Assembly (NCBI RefSeq): GCF_021653995.1
Contig: NZ_JAJJOZ010000002.1
Location: 186,001-250,000, forward strand
From: Allopusillimonas lactea
GTDB taxonomy: Bacteria; Pseudomonadota; Gammaproteobacteria; Burkholderiales; Burkholderiaceae_B
Direction of reading: 5' to 3'
Length of the DNA stretch: 64,000 nucleotides
Shown: piece after piece, positions 8,684-17,264 of the stretch
How the letters are laid out: each line of letters opens with the position of its first letter
Numbering within the stretch: the first letter of the stretch is position 1
The notes under the pieces: model-generated
Seen by the model: only the letters and a program-made list of their open reading frames with translations
The model's database searches: none
What the model was told of the DNA's origin: nothing
Translations under genes and position numbers: made by a program

Positions 8684-10192
8684 GTGATCAACACCGAGAT
8701 CCACGCCGAACAGCCTTCTATTTCTACAGTCACTCGCGGCGGCGCCGGCGCGCAGCCGCATACGACCTTATCGTCGCCCCCTGAGGGCGGCCAGGCGTCT
8801 GCCCGGCGCCAGCAGGGTGCGCGGTTATCAGAGCACACCCTGCCCGACGGCTTGCCCAAGCCCCGGCGCTATTGGGCGGCGGCCATGCTGCTGCTGGCCA
8901 TTGCCATCACAGTGCTTGATGCCACCATGGTCAATGTGGCGCTGCCGGAAATCAGCCGTTCGCTCGGCATCGATCCGGCGCTGGTCGTATGGATCGTCAT
9001 TGCTTACAGCCTGGTCGTGGTAACCAGCCTGTTGCCACTGTCCGCAGTGGCCGAAAGGGTCGGCTTTCGCCGCATGTTCGTCTGGGGTCTGGTGCTGTAC
9101 ATGCTGTCGTCCGTCACCTCGGCAACGGCTGCCTCGTTCACGTGGCTTGTGTTGTCGCGCATGGCGCAGGGCCTCAGTTCCGCCATGCTCATGTGTCTGT
9201 TTGGCGGGCTGGTGCGCAATATCTATCCGCTGCGCGGGCTCGCAAAGGGCATAAGTCTGAATGCCATGACGGTGGGCGTCATGGCGGTGCTGGGCCCTAC
9301 CCTTGGCGCTTTTATTCTTGCGGCCGCGTCATGGCACTGGATCTTTCTGGTCAACGTCCCCTTATGCATTGCCGCTTTATGGGGTGCGCGCCACCTGCCC
9401 GATGTGCCGCGCAACGCGGGCCGGTTCGACTGGTGGGCCTGCCTGCTTAGCGTGCCGGTATTCGGGCTGTCGATTGCCGGCCTCGATATCCTGGTCACGG
9501 CGCCGGCTACCGGTATGTTGTGCCTGATGGGCGCCACGCTGGCCGGCTGGCTGCTGGTGCGACGATCGCGGGGCCAGCCGGCTCCATTGATGCCGGTCGA
9601 CCTGCTCAGCATTACCCCCATTGCCTATGCCGTGGGCGCGTCCGCGTTTTCGTTCGCGGCGCAAATGGCTGCCTTTGTCGCCCTGCCGTTCTACTTCCAG
9701 AAAACGCTGCAGTATTCCTACGCCGAAGTCGGCATCCTGCTGGGCGCCTGGTCAGTGGGGGTGGCTGTTATGGCGCCGGTTTCCGCCGCTCTGTCCGAGC
9801 GTTATTCGATCGCGTTGCTTTGCGGCATCGGCGCGGGCAGTATGGCGCTGGGGGTAGGTTGGCTGCTGCTGTTCGGACCCGGGGTGGCATTTACTTGGCC
9901 CATGGTGGCCATGCTGCTTGGCGGTGTCGGGTTCGGCTTTTTCCAAACGCCCAATAACCGCGCCCTGCTGGGTGGCGCGCCCCGGCATCGCAGCGGTGCT
10001 GCCGGCGCCATACAGGCCACCACCCGCGTATTCGGGCAAAGCCTGGGGACGGCGCTGGTCGGTGTCGCTTTCACGGTAGGGCAGGCCGACGGGCTGATGT
10101 TGGGCGTGCTGGTTTCAGTAATCTGCGCCCTGGTGGCGATGGCAATCAATATTGCGAGGATGCTCAGCCCTGTTCCTGATCAGGAACTGTAA
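8684..10192 (+). CDS. MFS transporter, DHA2 (EmrB/QacA-like) family
   Basis: A 502-residue multidrug-type proton antiporter with about 14 membrane segments. Motif-like pieces include VLDATMVNVALPEISRSLG at the end of TM1 (typical DHA2 motif D1), VVTSLLPLSAVAERVGFRRM (motif A region) and VLGPTLGAFIL (motif C, antiporter). The first ~60 residues are polar and precede TM1, longer than usual. The frame begins at a GTG one base after the glmU stop, with no strong ribosome site, so either translation is coupled or the true start is further in. A glycosyltransferase follows 4 nt after the stop, suggesting an exporter or envelope role. Substrate unknown. Confidence 0.85.
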   Translation: MINTEIHAEQPSISTVTRGGAGAQPHTTLSSPPEGGQASARRQQGARLSEHTLPDGLPKPRRYWAAAMLLLAIAITVLDATMVNVALPEISRSLGIDPALVVWIVIAYSLVVVTSLLPLSAVAERVGFRRMFVWGLVLYMLSSVTSATAASFTWLVLSRMAQGLSSAMLMCLFGGLVRNIYPLRGLAKGISLNAMTVGVMAVLGPTLGAFILAAASWHWIFLVNVPLCIAALWGARHLPDVPRNAGRFDWWACLLSVPVFGLSIAGLDILVTAPATGMLCLMGATLAGWLLVRRSRGQPAPLMPVDLLSITPIAYAVGASAFSFAAQMAAFVALPFYFQKTLQYSYAEVGILLGAWSVGVAVMAPVSAALSERYSIALLCGIGAGSMALGVGWLLLFGPGVAFTWPMVAMLLGGVGFGFFQTPNNRALLGGAPRHRSGAAGAIQATTRVFGQSLGTALVGVAFTVGQADGLMLGVLVSVICALVAMAINIARMLSPVPDQEL

Positions 10193-10196
10193 GGTC

Positions 10197-11252
10197 ATGA
10201 AGATTCTGCACCTGAACTTCGAGCGTGGCTGGCGCGGCGGCGAGCGGCAGACATTGCTGTGCCTGCACGAAATGCAGGCTGCGGGCCACGAGGTGGCGCT
10301 GCTCGCCCGCGAAGGGGCCGAGCTGGCCACCCAGGCTCGTGCGGCGGGCTTTACCGTGCATGCCTTTGCGGGTGTCGCGGGCGTGGCCTGGTATTTGTTG
10401 CGCCACGGGCGGCAGTACCAGATTCTGCATGCACAAACCGCCAATATGGTGAGCTGGCTAGCCCTGCTCAGGCCCTGGCTGGGCACATGCGTGTTTACGC
10501 GCCGCACCGCTTTTCCCGTTAAATCCGGGCGCGAGGCGCGCACCGCCTGGAAGTGGCGGCGCGTGGATGCGGTGGTGGCTATCAGCGAAGCAGCCGCCGC
10601 CGAGCCACGGCGCCTGGGCCTTGACGTACACGTGATACCCAGTGCCGTGCCGGTGCGTCAGTTGGACCCGGCCCGCGCACGCGCCTTCGCTGCGTCCTTG
10701 CCGCTGGAGGGGCGGCGCGTGCTGGCCACCGCCGCTGCACTCACCCGCGAAAAAGACCCCTGCACCTTGCTGCGCGCTGTGCACCGCCTGCGCCAGCAAC
10801 GCGACGATTTCGTATTCCTGCACCTGGGGGCGGGTGGCGATGCCGAGGCGCAGGCGCGTGCCTTGCATCACGAGCTTGGTCTGCAAGGCAGCTATATTTT
10901 TGCTGGCTTTCAGCCCCAGGCCGAAGATCTATACCCACTCATGGATGTATTCGTGCTGTGTTCACGCCACGAGGCGCTGGGCACCAGTGTGCTCGATGCA
11001 TTTTTATACGGCGTGCCTGTGGTGGCCACCCGTACCGGCGGCTTGGCTGAAACCTTGGATGGCGGGCGCGGGCTGCTGTGCGAGGTGGGCGATGACGCTG
11101 GCCTGGCGGCGGCAATCAACCAGGTGCTGGATGATGATCGCCTGCGCGCCGACATCATCGCGCGAGCGCGCGACTACGTGCGACGCGAACACGACCCGGC
11201 GGCCATGGCGGCCAAGTATCTTGACCTGTATGCGCGGCTTATACGGGGATAA
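10197..11252 (+). CDS. Glycosyltransferase family 4-type (GT-B)
   Basis: A 351-residue cytoplasmic GT-B enzyme. The N-domain has WRGGERQTLLCLHEMQAAGH, the acceptor-side Gly-rich turn. The C-domain has HLGAGGDAEAQAR and the donor-binding E-x7-E-type segment SRHEALGTSVLDAFLYGVPV followed by TGGLAETL. No signal peptide or membrane segment. I chose the ATG at 10197, 4 nt after the MFS stop; an upstream TTG at 10152 would overlap the MFS gene. Family members add sugars to LPS or capsule lipids; acceptor unknown. Probably one transcript with glmU and the MFS gene. Confidence 0.88.
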   Translation: MKILHLNFERGWRGGERQTLLCLHEMQAAGHEVALLAREGAELATQARAAGFTVHAFAGVAGVAWYLLRHGRQYQILHAQTANMVSWLALLRPWLGTCVFTRRTAFPVKSGREARTAWKWRRVDAVVAISEAAAAEPRRLGLDVHVIPSAVPVRQLDPARARAFAASLPLEGRRVLATAAALTREKDPCTLLRAVHRLRQQRDDFVFLHLGAGGDAEAQARALHHELGLQGSYIFAGFQPQAEDLYPLMDVFVLCSRHEALGTSVLDAFLYGVPVVATRTGGLAETLDGGRGLLCEVGDDAGLAAAINQVLDDDRLRADIIARARDYVRREHDPAAMAAKYLDLYARLIRG

Positions 11253-11724
11253 TGGCGCGCGTCTCGAACTTCACGCGGTTGATTGAGAAAAAGCTTCGCA
11301 CATTACGCACATTGGCTTGCGACGTAAACACCTCATGCGCGAGCGTATGGTAGGCGGGCATATCCGCCACCTGGGCGATCACGATAAAGTCGGGCCCCGG
11401 TGATACACGGTAGCACTGCAGCACCTCGCGCACGGGGGCAATCGCAACCTCGAAGGCGTCGTAGGCTTCTGCCGTCTGCACATCCAGTGTGATTTCAATG
11501 ATGGCCGTTAGGCTGCTGCCTATCCGTGCCGGGTTTACCAGGACTACCTGCTTTTCGATAACGCCTTCTTCTACCAGCCGCCGCACCCGCCGCAGGCAGG
11601 TGGGCGCCGAGGCGTGCACCCGTTGCGCCAGCTCCTGGTTCGTCAGGCCACTGTCGGTTTGCATTTGTTCCAGAATGCGTCGATCCAGATCATCCAGAAT
11701 CGTGAAATTGTCTTTGTTTGACAT
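11239..11724 (-). CDS. Lrp/AsnC family transcriptional regulator
   Basis: A 161-residue regulator of the feast/famine family. The N-terminal winged helix has DDLDRRILEQMQTDSGLTNQEL then the recognition helix region HASAPTCLRRVRRL, and the C-terminal RAM (ligand/oligomer) domain begins near residue 65 with NPARIGSSLTAIIEITLD. The ATG at 11722-11724 is used; a TTG at 11739 is the only upstream alternative. The 3' end overlaps the end of the convergent glycosyltransferase gene by 14 nt. It is divergent from glmS across a very AT-rich spacer, so it may regulate itself and possibly glmS. The amino-acid effector is unknown. Confidence 0.92.
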   Translation of the reverse strand: MSNKDNFTILDDLDRRILEQMQTDSGLTNQELAQRVHASAPTCLRRVRRLVEEGVIEKQVVLVNPARIGSSLTAIIEITLDVQTAEAYDAFEVAIAPVREVLQCYRVSPGPDFIVIAQVADMPAYHTLAHEVFTSQANVRNVRSFFSINRVKFETRAIIPV

Positions 11725-11874
11725 AATAATTAAAAGCAATCTTTATTATGAAATAAAATTGCGTAGTTATATGATACAGAAATAAAATATCAGATTAATG
11801 CAAAATAAGAAATCAAATTTCTTATGATTGCCCGCACAATAGCCCCGTCCTTCATTACTTACGGAGCTGTCTCC
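11725..11874. promoter_or_regulatory. AT-rich divergent promoter region lrp / glmS
   Basis: The 100 bp after 11725 is nearly all A/T, unlike the GC-rich surroundings, as expected for a bendable Lrp-type operator and divergent promoters. TTGCGT (11759-11764) and TAAAAT (11783-11788) with 18-nt spacing form a plausible promoter toward glmS. GGAG at 11863-11866 is the glmS ribosome site. Confidence 0.5.
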
Positions 11875-13707
11875 ATGTGTGGCATTGTTGGCGCCGTTGC
11901 GCAACGCGACATCACCCCCATCCTGCTCGAAGGCCTCAAGCGCCTCGAATACCGCGGTTATGACTCCTGCGGCGTGGCCGTACATGCAGATGGCAAGCTT
12001 AGCCGCGCGCGCAGCACCGAGCGTGTTGCCGAGTTGCAAGAACAGGTCGCCAAGGATCACATCCAGGGCTACACCGGCATCGCCCATACCCGCTGGGCCA
12101 CCCACGGCGCACCCGCCACGCATAATGCCCACCCGCACTTCTCGGGCCACGGCAAGGCTGAGGCGCGCATCGCGCTGGTGCACAACGGCATCATCGAAAA
12201 CCACGACGAACTGCGCGAAGAGCTGCAGGCCGCCGGCTACGAGTTCACCAGCCAGACAGACACCGAAGTCATCGCCCACCTGGTGGACCACCTGTACAGC
12301 GGCGACCTGTACGAAGCGGTGCGCCAGGCGGTGCGCCGCCTGGCCGGCGCCTACGCCATTGCTGTCTTCTGCCGTGACGAGCCGCACCGCGTCGTCGGCG
12401 CACGCCAGGGCTCGCCCCTGGTCGTGGGCTTGGGCGAAAGCGAAAACTTCCTGGCTTCCGACGCCCTGGCCCTGGCCGGCACCACCGACCAGATCATCTA
12501 CCTGGAAGACGGCGACATCGTCGACCTGCAGCTGGCGCGCGTGTGGATCACCGACCACGACGGCCGCCGCGTGGAACGCACCGTGCATACTGTGCAGGCA
12601 CACACCGGTGCGGCCGAGCTCGGCCCCTACCGGCACTACATGCAGAAAGAAATTTTCGAGCAACCGCGCGCTGTTGGCGACACACTGCAAAACATCGAAA
12701 GTGTCACGCCCGAGTTGTTTGGCGACGCTGCCTACAAAGTATTCCAGGAAATCGACAACGTACTTATCCTCGCCTGCGGCACGAGCTATTACGCCGGCCT
12801 CACCGCTCGCTATTGGATAGAATCCATCGCCAAGCTGCCTGTCAACGTCGAAATCGCCAGCGAATACCGCTACCGCGACAGCGTGCCCAACCCGCGCACT
12901 TTGGTCGTCACCATCTCGCAGTCGGGCGAAACCGCTGACACCTTGGCGGCGTTGAAGCACGCGCGCGGTCTGGGTATGCAGCACACCCTCACCATCTGTA
13001 ACGTCGCCACCAGCGCTATGGTGCGCGAGTGCAAGCTTAATTACATTACCCGCGCCGGCGTTGAGATTGGCGTGGCCTCAACCAAGGCATTCACCACACA
13101 GCTGACCGGCCTGTTTCTGCTCACCATGGCCCTGGCCCAAGTCAAAGGCCAATTGGATGACGAACGCGAAGCCGATATGCTCAAGGCCCTGCGCCACCTG
13201 CCCGTCGCCATCAGCGCCGTGCTGGCCCTGGAACCCCAGATCATGGCCTGGGCCGATCGCTTCGCCAGCAAAGAAAACGCCCTCTTCCTGGGGCGCGGCA
13301 TGCACTACCCCATTGCCCTCGAGGGTGCGCTCAAGCTCAAGGAAATCAGCTACATCCACGCCGAAGCCTACCCGGCCGGCGAACTCAAGCACGGCCCGCT
13401 GGCCCTGGTAACCGAAGCCATGCCCGTCGTTACCATCGCCCCGCGCGACGAGCTGCTGGAAAAGCTCAAGTCCAACATGCAGGAAGTGCGCGCCCGCGGC
13501 GGCGAGCTCTACGTCTTCGCCGACGCCGACACGCGCATCAACAGCAGCGAAGGCATGCACGTGATCCGCATGCCGGAGCACTACGGCAAGCTGTCGCCGA
13601 TCCTGCACACGATTCCGTTGCAGTTGCTGGCCTATCACACGGCATGCGCGCGAGGTACGGATGTGGACAAGCCGCGGAATCTGGCGAAGAGTGTGACGGT
13701 GGAGTGA
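11875..13707 (+). CDS. glmS: Glutamine-fructose-6-phosphate aminotransferase (isomerizing)
   Basis: First enzyme of hexosamine synthesis: fructose-6-P plus glutamine gives glucosamine-6-P. The start is fixed by chemistry: MCGIVGAV places the nucleophilic Cys at position 2, which must be exposed after Met removal. An in-frame ATG at 11824 would bury it, and GGAG lies 8 nt before 11875. The resulting 610 aa is the family length. The Ntn glutaminase domain (1-240) has EYRGYDS and HTRWATHG, and two SIS sugar-isomerase domains follow (ACGTSYYAG, SQSGETADTL). The C-terminus LAKSVTVE is the family-typical end. A convergent TRAP permease gene ends 13 nt downstream. Confidence 0.97.
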   Translation: MCGIVGAVAQRDITPILLEGLKRLEYRGYDSCGVAVHADGKLSRARSTERVAELQEQVAKDHIQGYTGIAHTRWATHGAPATHNAHPHFSGHGKAEARIALVHNGIIENHDELREELQAAGYEFTSQTDTEVIAHLVDHLYSGDLYEAVRQAVRRLAGAYAIAVFCRDEPHRVVGARQGSPLVVGLGESENFLASDALALAGTTDQIIYLEDGDIVDLQLARVWITDHDGRRVERTVHTVQAHTGAAELGPYRHYMQKEIFEQPRAVGDTLQNIESVTPELFGDAAYKVFQEIDNVLILACGTSYYAGLTARYWIESIAKLPVNVEIASEYRYRDSVPNPRTLVVTISQSGETADTLAALKHARGLGMQHTLTICNVATSAMVRECKLNYITRAGVEIGVASTKAFTTQLTGLFLLTMALAQVKGQLDDEREADMLKALRHLPVAISAVLALEPQIMAWADRFASKENALFLGRGMHYPIALEGALKLKEISYIHAEAYPAGELKHGPLALVTEAMPVVTIAPRDELLEKLKSNMQEVRARGGELYVFADADTRINSSEGMHVIRMPEHYGKLSPILHTIPLQLLAYHTACARGTDVDKPRNLAKSVTVE

Positions 13708-13720
13708 GGAGGTGCATAGC

Positions 13721-15748
13721 TTACGCAGGCGCTGCAGCCGAGCGCCGCCGCCAATGCAATACCAAGCCAATCAGGATCAGCGCAAAACCCGTCGCATTCG
13801 CGATAGACCCCGGATAGACCAGCGCAAATCCAGCCACGATCATCAGCAGACGCTCCAGCTTGGTGCTGCGCTGCAGCAGCCAGCCCTGAAACCCCACCGC
13901 CAGCGCGAAGATGCCAACTGCCGCTGTTGCAGTTACCTGCAGGATTTCCAGCCAGTTCGCTGCCGCCAGTGCCTTGGTGGACCCCATCAGCAACAGGCTT
14001 TGTCCGCTGGGGTCGAGCACAAAGATGAAGGGCACCAGGAAGGCGGGGATGGTGTATTTCCAGCATTGCATGGTGGTCTTGTAGGGATCGCCGCCGGTGA
14101 TGGCTGAGGCTGCAAAGGGCGATAAGGCGGTGGGGGGCGACACCTCCGACAGCACGGCGTAATAAAAAATGAACATGTGGGCCGCAAAATCCGGCACGCC
14201 CAGTTTGATGAGCGCGGGAGCGGTGATAACAGCGCAAATGATGTACGACGCGGTGACCGGCACGGCCAAGCCGATGATCCAAACCACCAACGCGGTATAG
14301 ATGGCTGTCAATAGCAGCGAGCCGCCGGCGTAGTCGATGACGATGCCGCTGAATTTCAGACCCAGCCCGGTCAGTGTTACAACGCCCACGATGATGCCTG
14401 CACCGGCGCAGGTGGCGCCCACGCTCAACATGCCGACCGATCCCGCTCGCAGCGCCTGGATTAGCGGCGATTGGAAGAAGGTTTCTGACATGCTTCCCTT
14501 GCCTCGGAAGAAGTCATACGAAATCATGGCGGTATCCGATCGCAGAAAACTGGTCACGCCTGAAACGATGGTGGCCCAGAACACCGACATCACCGGCGAA
14601 AAGCCCCACATCATGAAGCCGACGATGGAGATAAGCGACAGGAAATGAAACCAGTAGCGCCGAGTCAGGTTCCAGACGGTATCGGCTTTCTTGAAGACAA
14701 TGGTGCCCATGCCGTACTTGCCGACATCGATTTGCACCATCAGAAAGAGTGCAAGGTAGAACAGCAGGGTCGGGATGACCGCCATGAGCAGCACATCAAG
14801 ATACGAGATCTTCAGGAACTCGGCGATGATGAAGGCAGCGGCTCCCATGACGGGGGGCGAAATGATGGCGCCCAACCCGCCGGCCGCCAGCAGTCCGCCC
14901 GCCGCGTTGCGTTCGTAGCCGACCTTGGCCAGCATGGGCCAGGCCACGGTGCCCAGGGTAACTGTGGTGGCGACGCCCGAGCCAGATGGGCCGCCCAGCA
15001 GGAAAGAGGCCAGCACGACAGTGCGCCCGGCGCCTGCGGGCTTGCCGCCCATGGCAGAAAACGAAAAATCGATATAGAACTTGCCCGCGCCCGAAAACTG
15101 CAGAAAAGCGCCGAAGAGCGTGAACAGAATGATCAGCGATGAGGAGACGTCGACGGCCACGCCGTAAATGCCCTCGAGCGTCATGTACATGAAGCCGACG
15201 ACGCGCCCGATGTCGTAGCCCTTGTGGGTCCAGGGTTGTGGCAGATAGGCCCCCAGGAATGCATACAAGAGGAAGCAGATCGATATGGCGGGAAGTATCC
15301 AGCCTATCGTGCGGCGCATGGCTTCAAGCACAAGCAGGATCAGCGCTGTGCCGAAAAAGATGTCCCAGGCATTGGGCAGCGTATTGCGATCGGTAAACTC
15401 ATCGCCACCTGCGATCAGGTACACGACGATGGCAATGGCCATGAGCGCCACCAGCCAGTCCCACCACATGATGCGGTGGCGGAAGCGCTTGCTGACGGGG
15501 AACAATAAAAAAGACAAGAACAGCACGAAGCCAACATGCACCGGGCGCAGCGTCTGGGTGGGCACGATGGCGTAGGCCGCATACATATGAAACAGCGACA
15601 TGATGACGGCGGCGGCCGAAAGGGATACACCCAGCCATCCGCCGATGCGGTTCGCCGCGCCTTCTTCCTCTTCGATGTACTGTTCCGCCTTGTGCAAGGC
15701 TTCTTCGCTGATTATGGTGTCCGCATCCGATTCGATCCGTTCGCTCAT
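13721..15748 (-). CDS. TRAP transporter fused permease (DctQ-DctM, 4TM/12TM)
   Basis: A 675-residue inner-membrane protein combining small and large TRAP permease subunits. It couples solute uptake to the sodium or proton gradient with a TAXI periplasmic binding protein. The first ~60 residues are a cytoplasmic polar tail with an acidic run (EQYIEEEEG), followed by about 16-18 membrane segments. SFLLGGPSGSGVATTVTLGT and GGLGAIISPPVMGAAAFII are hallmarks of the TAXI-type DctM domain. The ATG at 15746-15748 is preferred over an upstream TTG at 15775. The binding-protein gene lies 72 nt upstream, separated by an intrinsic terminator. Substrate (often dicarboxylates or glutamate-like acids) is not determinable. 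Confidence 0.92.
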   Translation of the reverse strand: MSERIESDADTIISEEALHKAEQYIEEEEGAANRIGGWLGVSLSAAAVIMSLFHMYAAYAIVPTQTLRPVHVGFVLFLSFLLFPVSKRFRHRIMWWDWLVALMAIAIVVYLIAGGDEFTDRNTLPNAWDIFFGTALILLVLEAMRRTIGWILPAISICFLLYAFLGAYLPQPWTHKGYDIGRVVGFMYMTLEGIYGVAVDVSSSLIILFTLFGAFLQFSGAGKFYIDFSFSAMGGKPAGAGRTVVLASFLLGGPSGSGVATTVTLGTVAWPMLAKVGYERNAAGGLLAAGGLGAIISPPVMGAAAFIIAEFLKISYLDVLLMAVIPTLLFYLALFLMVQIDVGKYGMGTIVFKKADTVWNLTRRYWFHFLSLISIVGFMMWGFSPVMSVFWATIVSGVTSFLRSDTAMISYDFFRGKGSMSETFFQSPLIQALRAGSVGMLSVGATCAGAGIIVGVVTLTGLGLKFSGIVIDYAGGSLLLTAIYTALVVWIIGLAVPVTASYIICAVITAPALIKLGVPDFAAHMFIFYYAVLSEVSPPTALSPFAASAITGGDPYKTTMQCWKYTIPAFLVPFIFVLDPSGQSLLLMGSTKALAAANWLEILQVTATAAVGIFALAVGFQGWLLQRSTKLERLLMIVAGFALVYPGSIANATGFALILIGLVLHWRRRSAAAPA

Positions 15749-15773
15749 GCTTGGGGGCCTCGTTAAATCAGCC

Positions 15774-15805
15774 AAAAGAAAACCCCAACCGTGCGCGGGT
15801 TGGGG
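15774..15805 (-). terminator. Intrinsic terminator/attenuator between TAXI binding protein and TRAP permease
   Basis: On the minus strand CCCCAACC (15798-15805) pairs with GGTTGGGG (15783-15790) across a 7-nt loop, followed by TTTTCTTTT (15774-15782). It lies between two genes of one transporter, so partial termination would give more binding protein than permease. Confidence 0.75.
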
Positions 15806-15820
15806 CCGTGGGCAGGGCGT

Positions 15821-16783
15821 TTAGTCGAGTTTGACGCCGCGTTCGGTGAAATACTTGATGGCGCCAGGATGGAATGGAACGGGCGTTGCGGATGTCTTCT
15901 GGTTTTCGAGCTTGAACTCTGCCGTATCCTTGTGAACGGCAATCAAGTCGTCGCGGCTTTCGAAGATTGTTTTAACGATGTTGTAGGCGGTCTGGTCGCT
16001 CATTTTCTCGCTGGCGACCAGTATGTTCATGACCGTGGCCTGCTTGTTGTCAGCGTCCATGCCACGATAAGTGGATTTGGGTATGGTGTCGGCGACATAA
16101 AGATTTCCGTATTTCTTGTTCATGGCAGGAACCAGGTCGGCGTGGTCCAGCATTTTGATCTTGGTTCCCGGTGTGTTGGCCAGGTCGGTGACGGCGGCTG
16201 TGGGCAGGCCGCCCACCCAGAAGAAGGCATCGATCTTGTTATCTTTTACGCCATTGACCGACTCGGCCACGCTGAGCCGTTCACGTTTGACGTCCTTGTC
16301 TTTGTCCAGGCCTGCGGCCTCCAGCACGCGAAAGGCCATCACTTCGGTCGCACTGCCTGGCGAACCGGTAGAGATATGCTTGCCTTTCAGGTCTGCCATG
16401 GTATTGATATCGCGCCCGTCGACCGTGACCACATGCATGCGGTTGGGATACAGGATCATCAGTGTGCGCAGCGGCACTTTATGACCTTTGAATTTGTTTT
16501 CTCCTTTGTAGGCGTCCTGGCTCGCATCGGCCATGGCCAGCCCGATGTACGAGGTGTCGCCGTCGATCAGCTTGAGATTATCGACCGAGCCGCCGGTGAC
16601 TTCGGCTGTGGCTTGCATGCCGGGGACTTTCTTGGACAATACCGAGGCAATGCCACCGCCGATCGGATAGTAGACGCCGCCGGTGCCGCCGGTCGCAATG
16701 GAGATGTTCTCTGCCATCGAGGGCTGTAAGGCCGCCAGCGAAAAACACAACATAAAGGCGAACTGCTTTACTGAGGTCTTCAT
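15821..16783 (-). CDS. TAXI family TRAP transporter solute-binding protein
   Basis: A 320-residue periplasmic protein. A Sec signal peptide (MKTSVKQFAFMLCFSLAALQ, likely cut after SMA near residue 24) is followed by the family-defining IATGGTGGVYYPIGGGIA. Later pieces such as GKHISTGSPGSATEVMA and IDAFFWVGGLPTAAV are typical of TAXI proteins, which deliver solute to the fused permease encoded downstream. AGGAGA lies 4-5 nt before the ATG. Ligand unknown; homologous proteins bind glutamate or C4/C5 acids. Confidence 0.93.
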   Translation of the reverse strand: MKTSVKQFAFMLCFSLAALQPSMAENISIATGGTGGVYYPIGGGIASVLSKKVPGMQATAEVTGGSVDNLKLIDGDTSYIGLAMADASQDAYKGENKFKGHKVPLRTLMILYPNRMHVVTVDGRDINTMADLKGKHISTGSPGSATEVMAFRVLEAAGLDKDKDVKRERLSVAESVNGVKDNKIDAFFWVGGLPTAAVTDLANTPGTKIKMLDHADLVPAMNKKYGNLYVADTIPKSTYRGMDADNKQATVMNILVASEKMSDQTAYNIVKTIFESRDDLIAVHKDTAEFKLENQKTSATPVPFHPGAIKYFTERGVKLD

Positions 16784-17264
16784 ACTGTCTCCTGGAGCGC
16801 TGCGGTTGATGTTGCGTTGTGTTGCGCAACAATTCTTCTACGAGTTATTCGAGCAATCCGATGCAAACTGGAGTGAGGCGTTTTTGTGTGTAACCCGTAG
16901 GGTTTGCCGCGTCAATTAGCGTTTGTATGGTGCCGGGCCGTGGGCGGCGAAGTGGGCGCCGTATGGTGGCAAATACAAAAGTAAATCTGGGCATAATGAC
17001 TTTGCGTCTGATACTGGCGTTTATCATTGTGTTTCCCCCCGCACCTGCTCGATCTGGTATTTCGCCAATACGGTGGGGCGCGCTCCACATGTAATATGCG
17101 AGGCCACACGCCGTTTTCGTTTCGGCTAATATTTGTTTTCTTAACCGCTAGCGCTAGAGGGCGGCATGAGGCTGCTCATCGGGAGTTACAGGAAGAGCTC
17201 TTGCCGTGTGCCTTCGTCCTAACTTACGCTATCGTATGTCGCCTTATTCCACCGCACACCATTC
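16784..17264. other. Divergent intergenic region between TAXI gene and alaA-like gene
   Basis: About 480 bp without a convincing gene; the short open frames here lack family features. It should hold promoters for both flanking transcripts. Visible palindromes are the 12-bp TGTTGCGCAACA at 16820-16831, close to the TAXI start, and CTAGCGCTAG near 17147-17156, upstream of the aminotransferase. Confidence 0.4.
16820..16831. promoter_or_regulatory. 12-bp perfect palindrome upstream of the TRAP operon
   Basis: TGTTGCGCAACA lies about 37 bp before the TAXI start codon, with the related half GTTGCG repeated just to its left. This is the right place for an operator. No regulator gene is adjacent, so the binding factor is unknown. 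Confidence 0.3.

Noticed and set aside
11767..12984. 405-codon minus-strand open frame
   Set aside because: Antisense to glmS, which is certain; composition typical of a shadow frame.
7312..13707. glmU-to-glmS region as a single hexosamine operon
   Set aside because: The Lrp gene between them is on the opposite strand and glmS has its own AT-rich promoter region.
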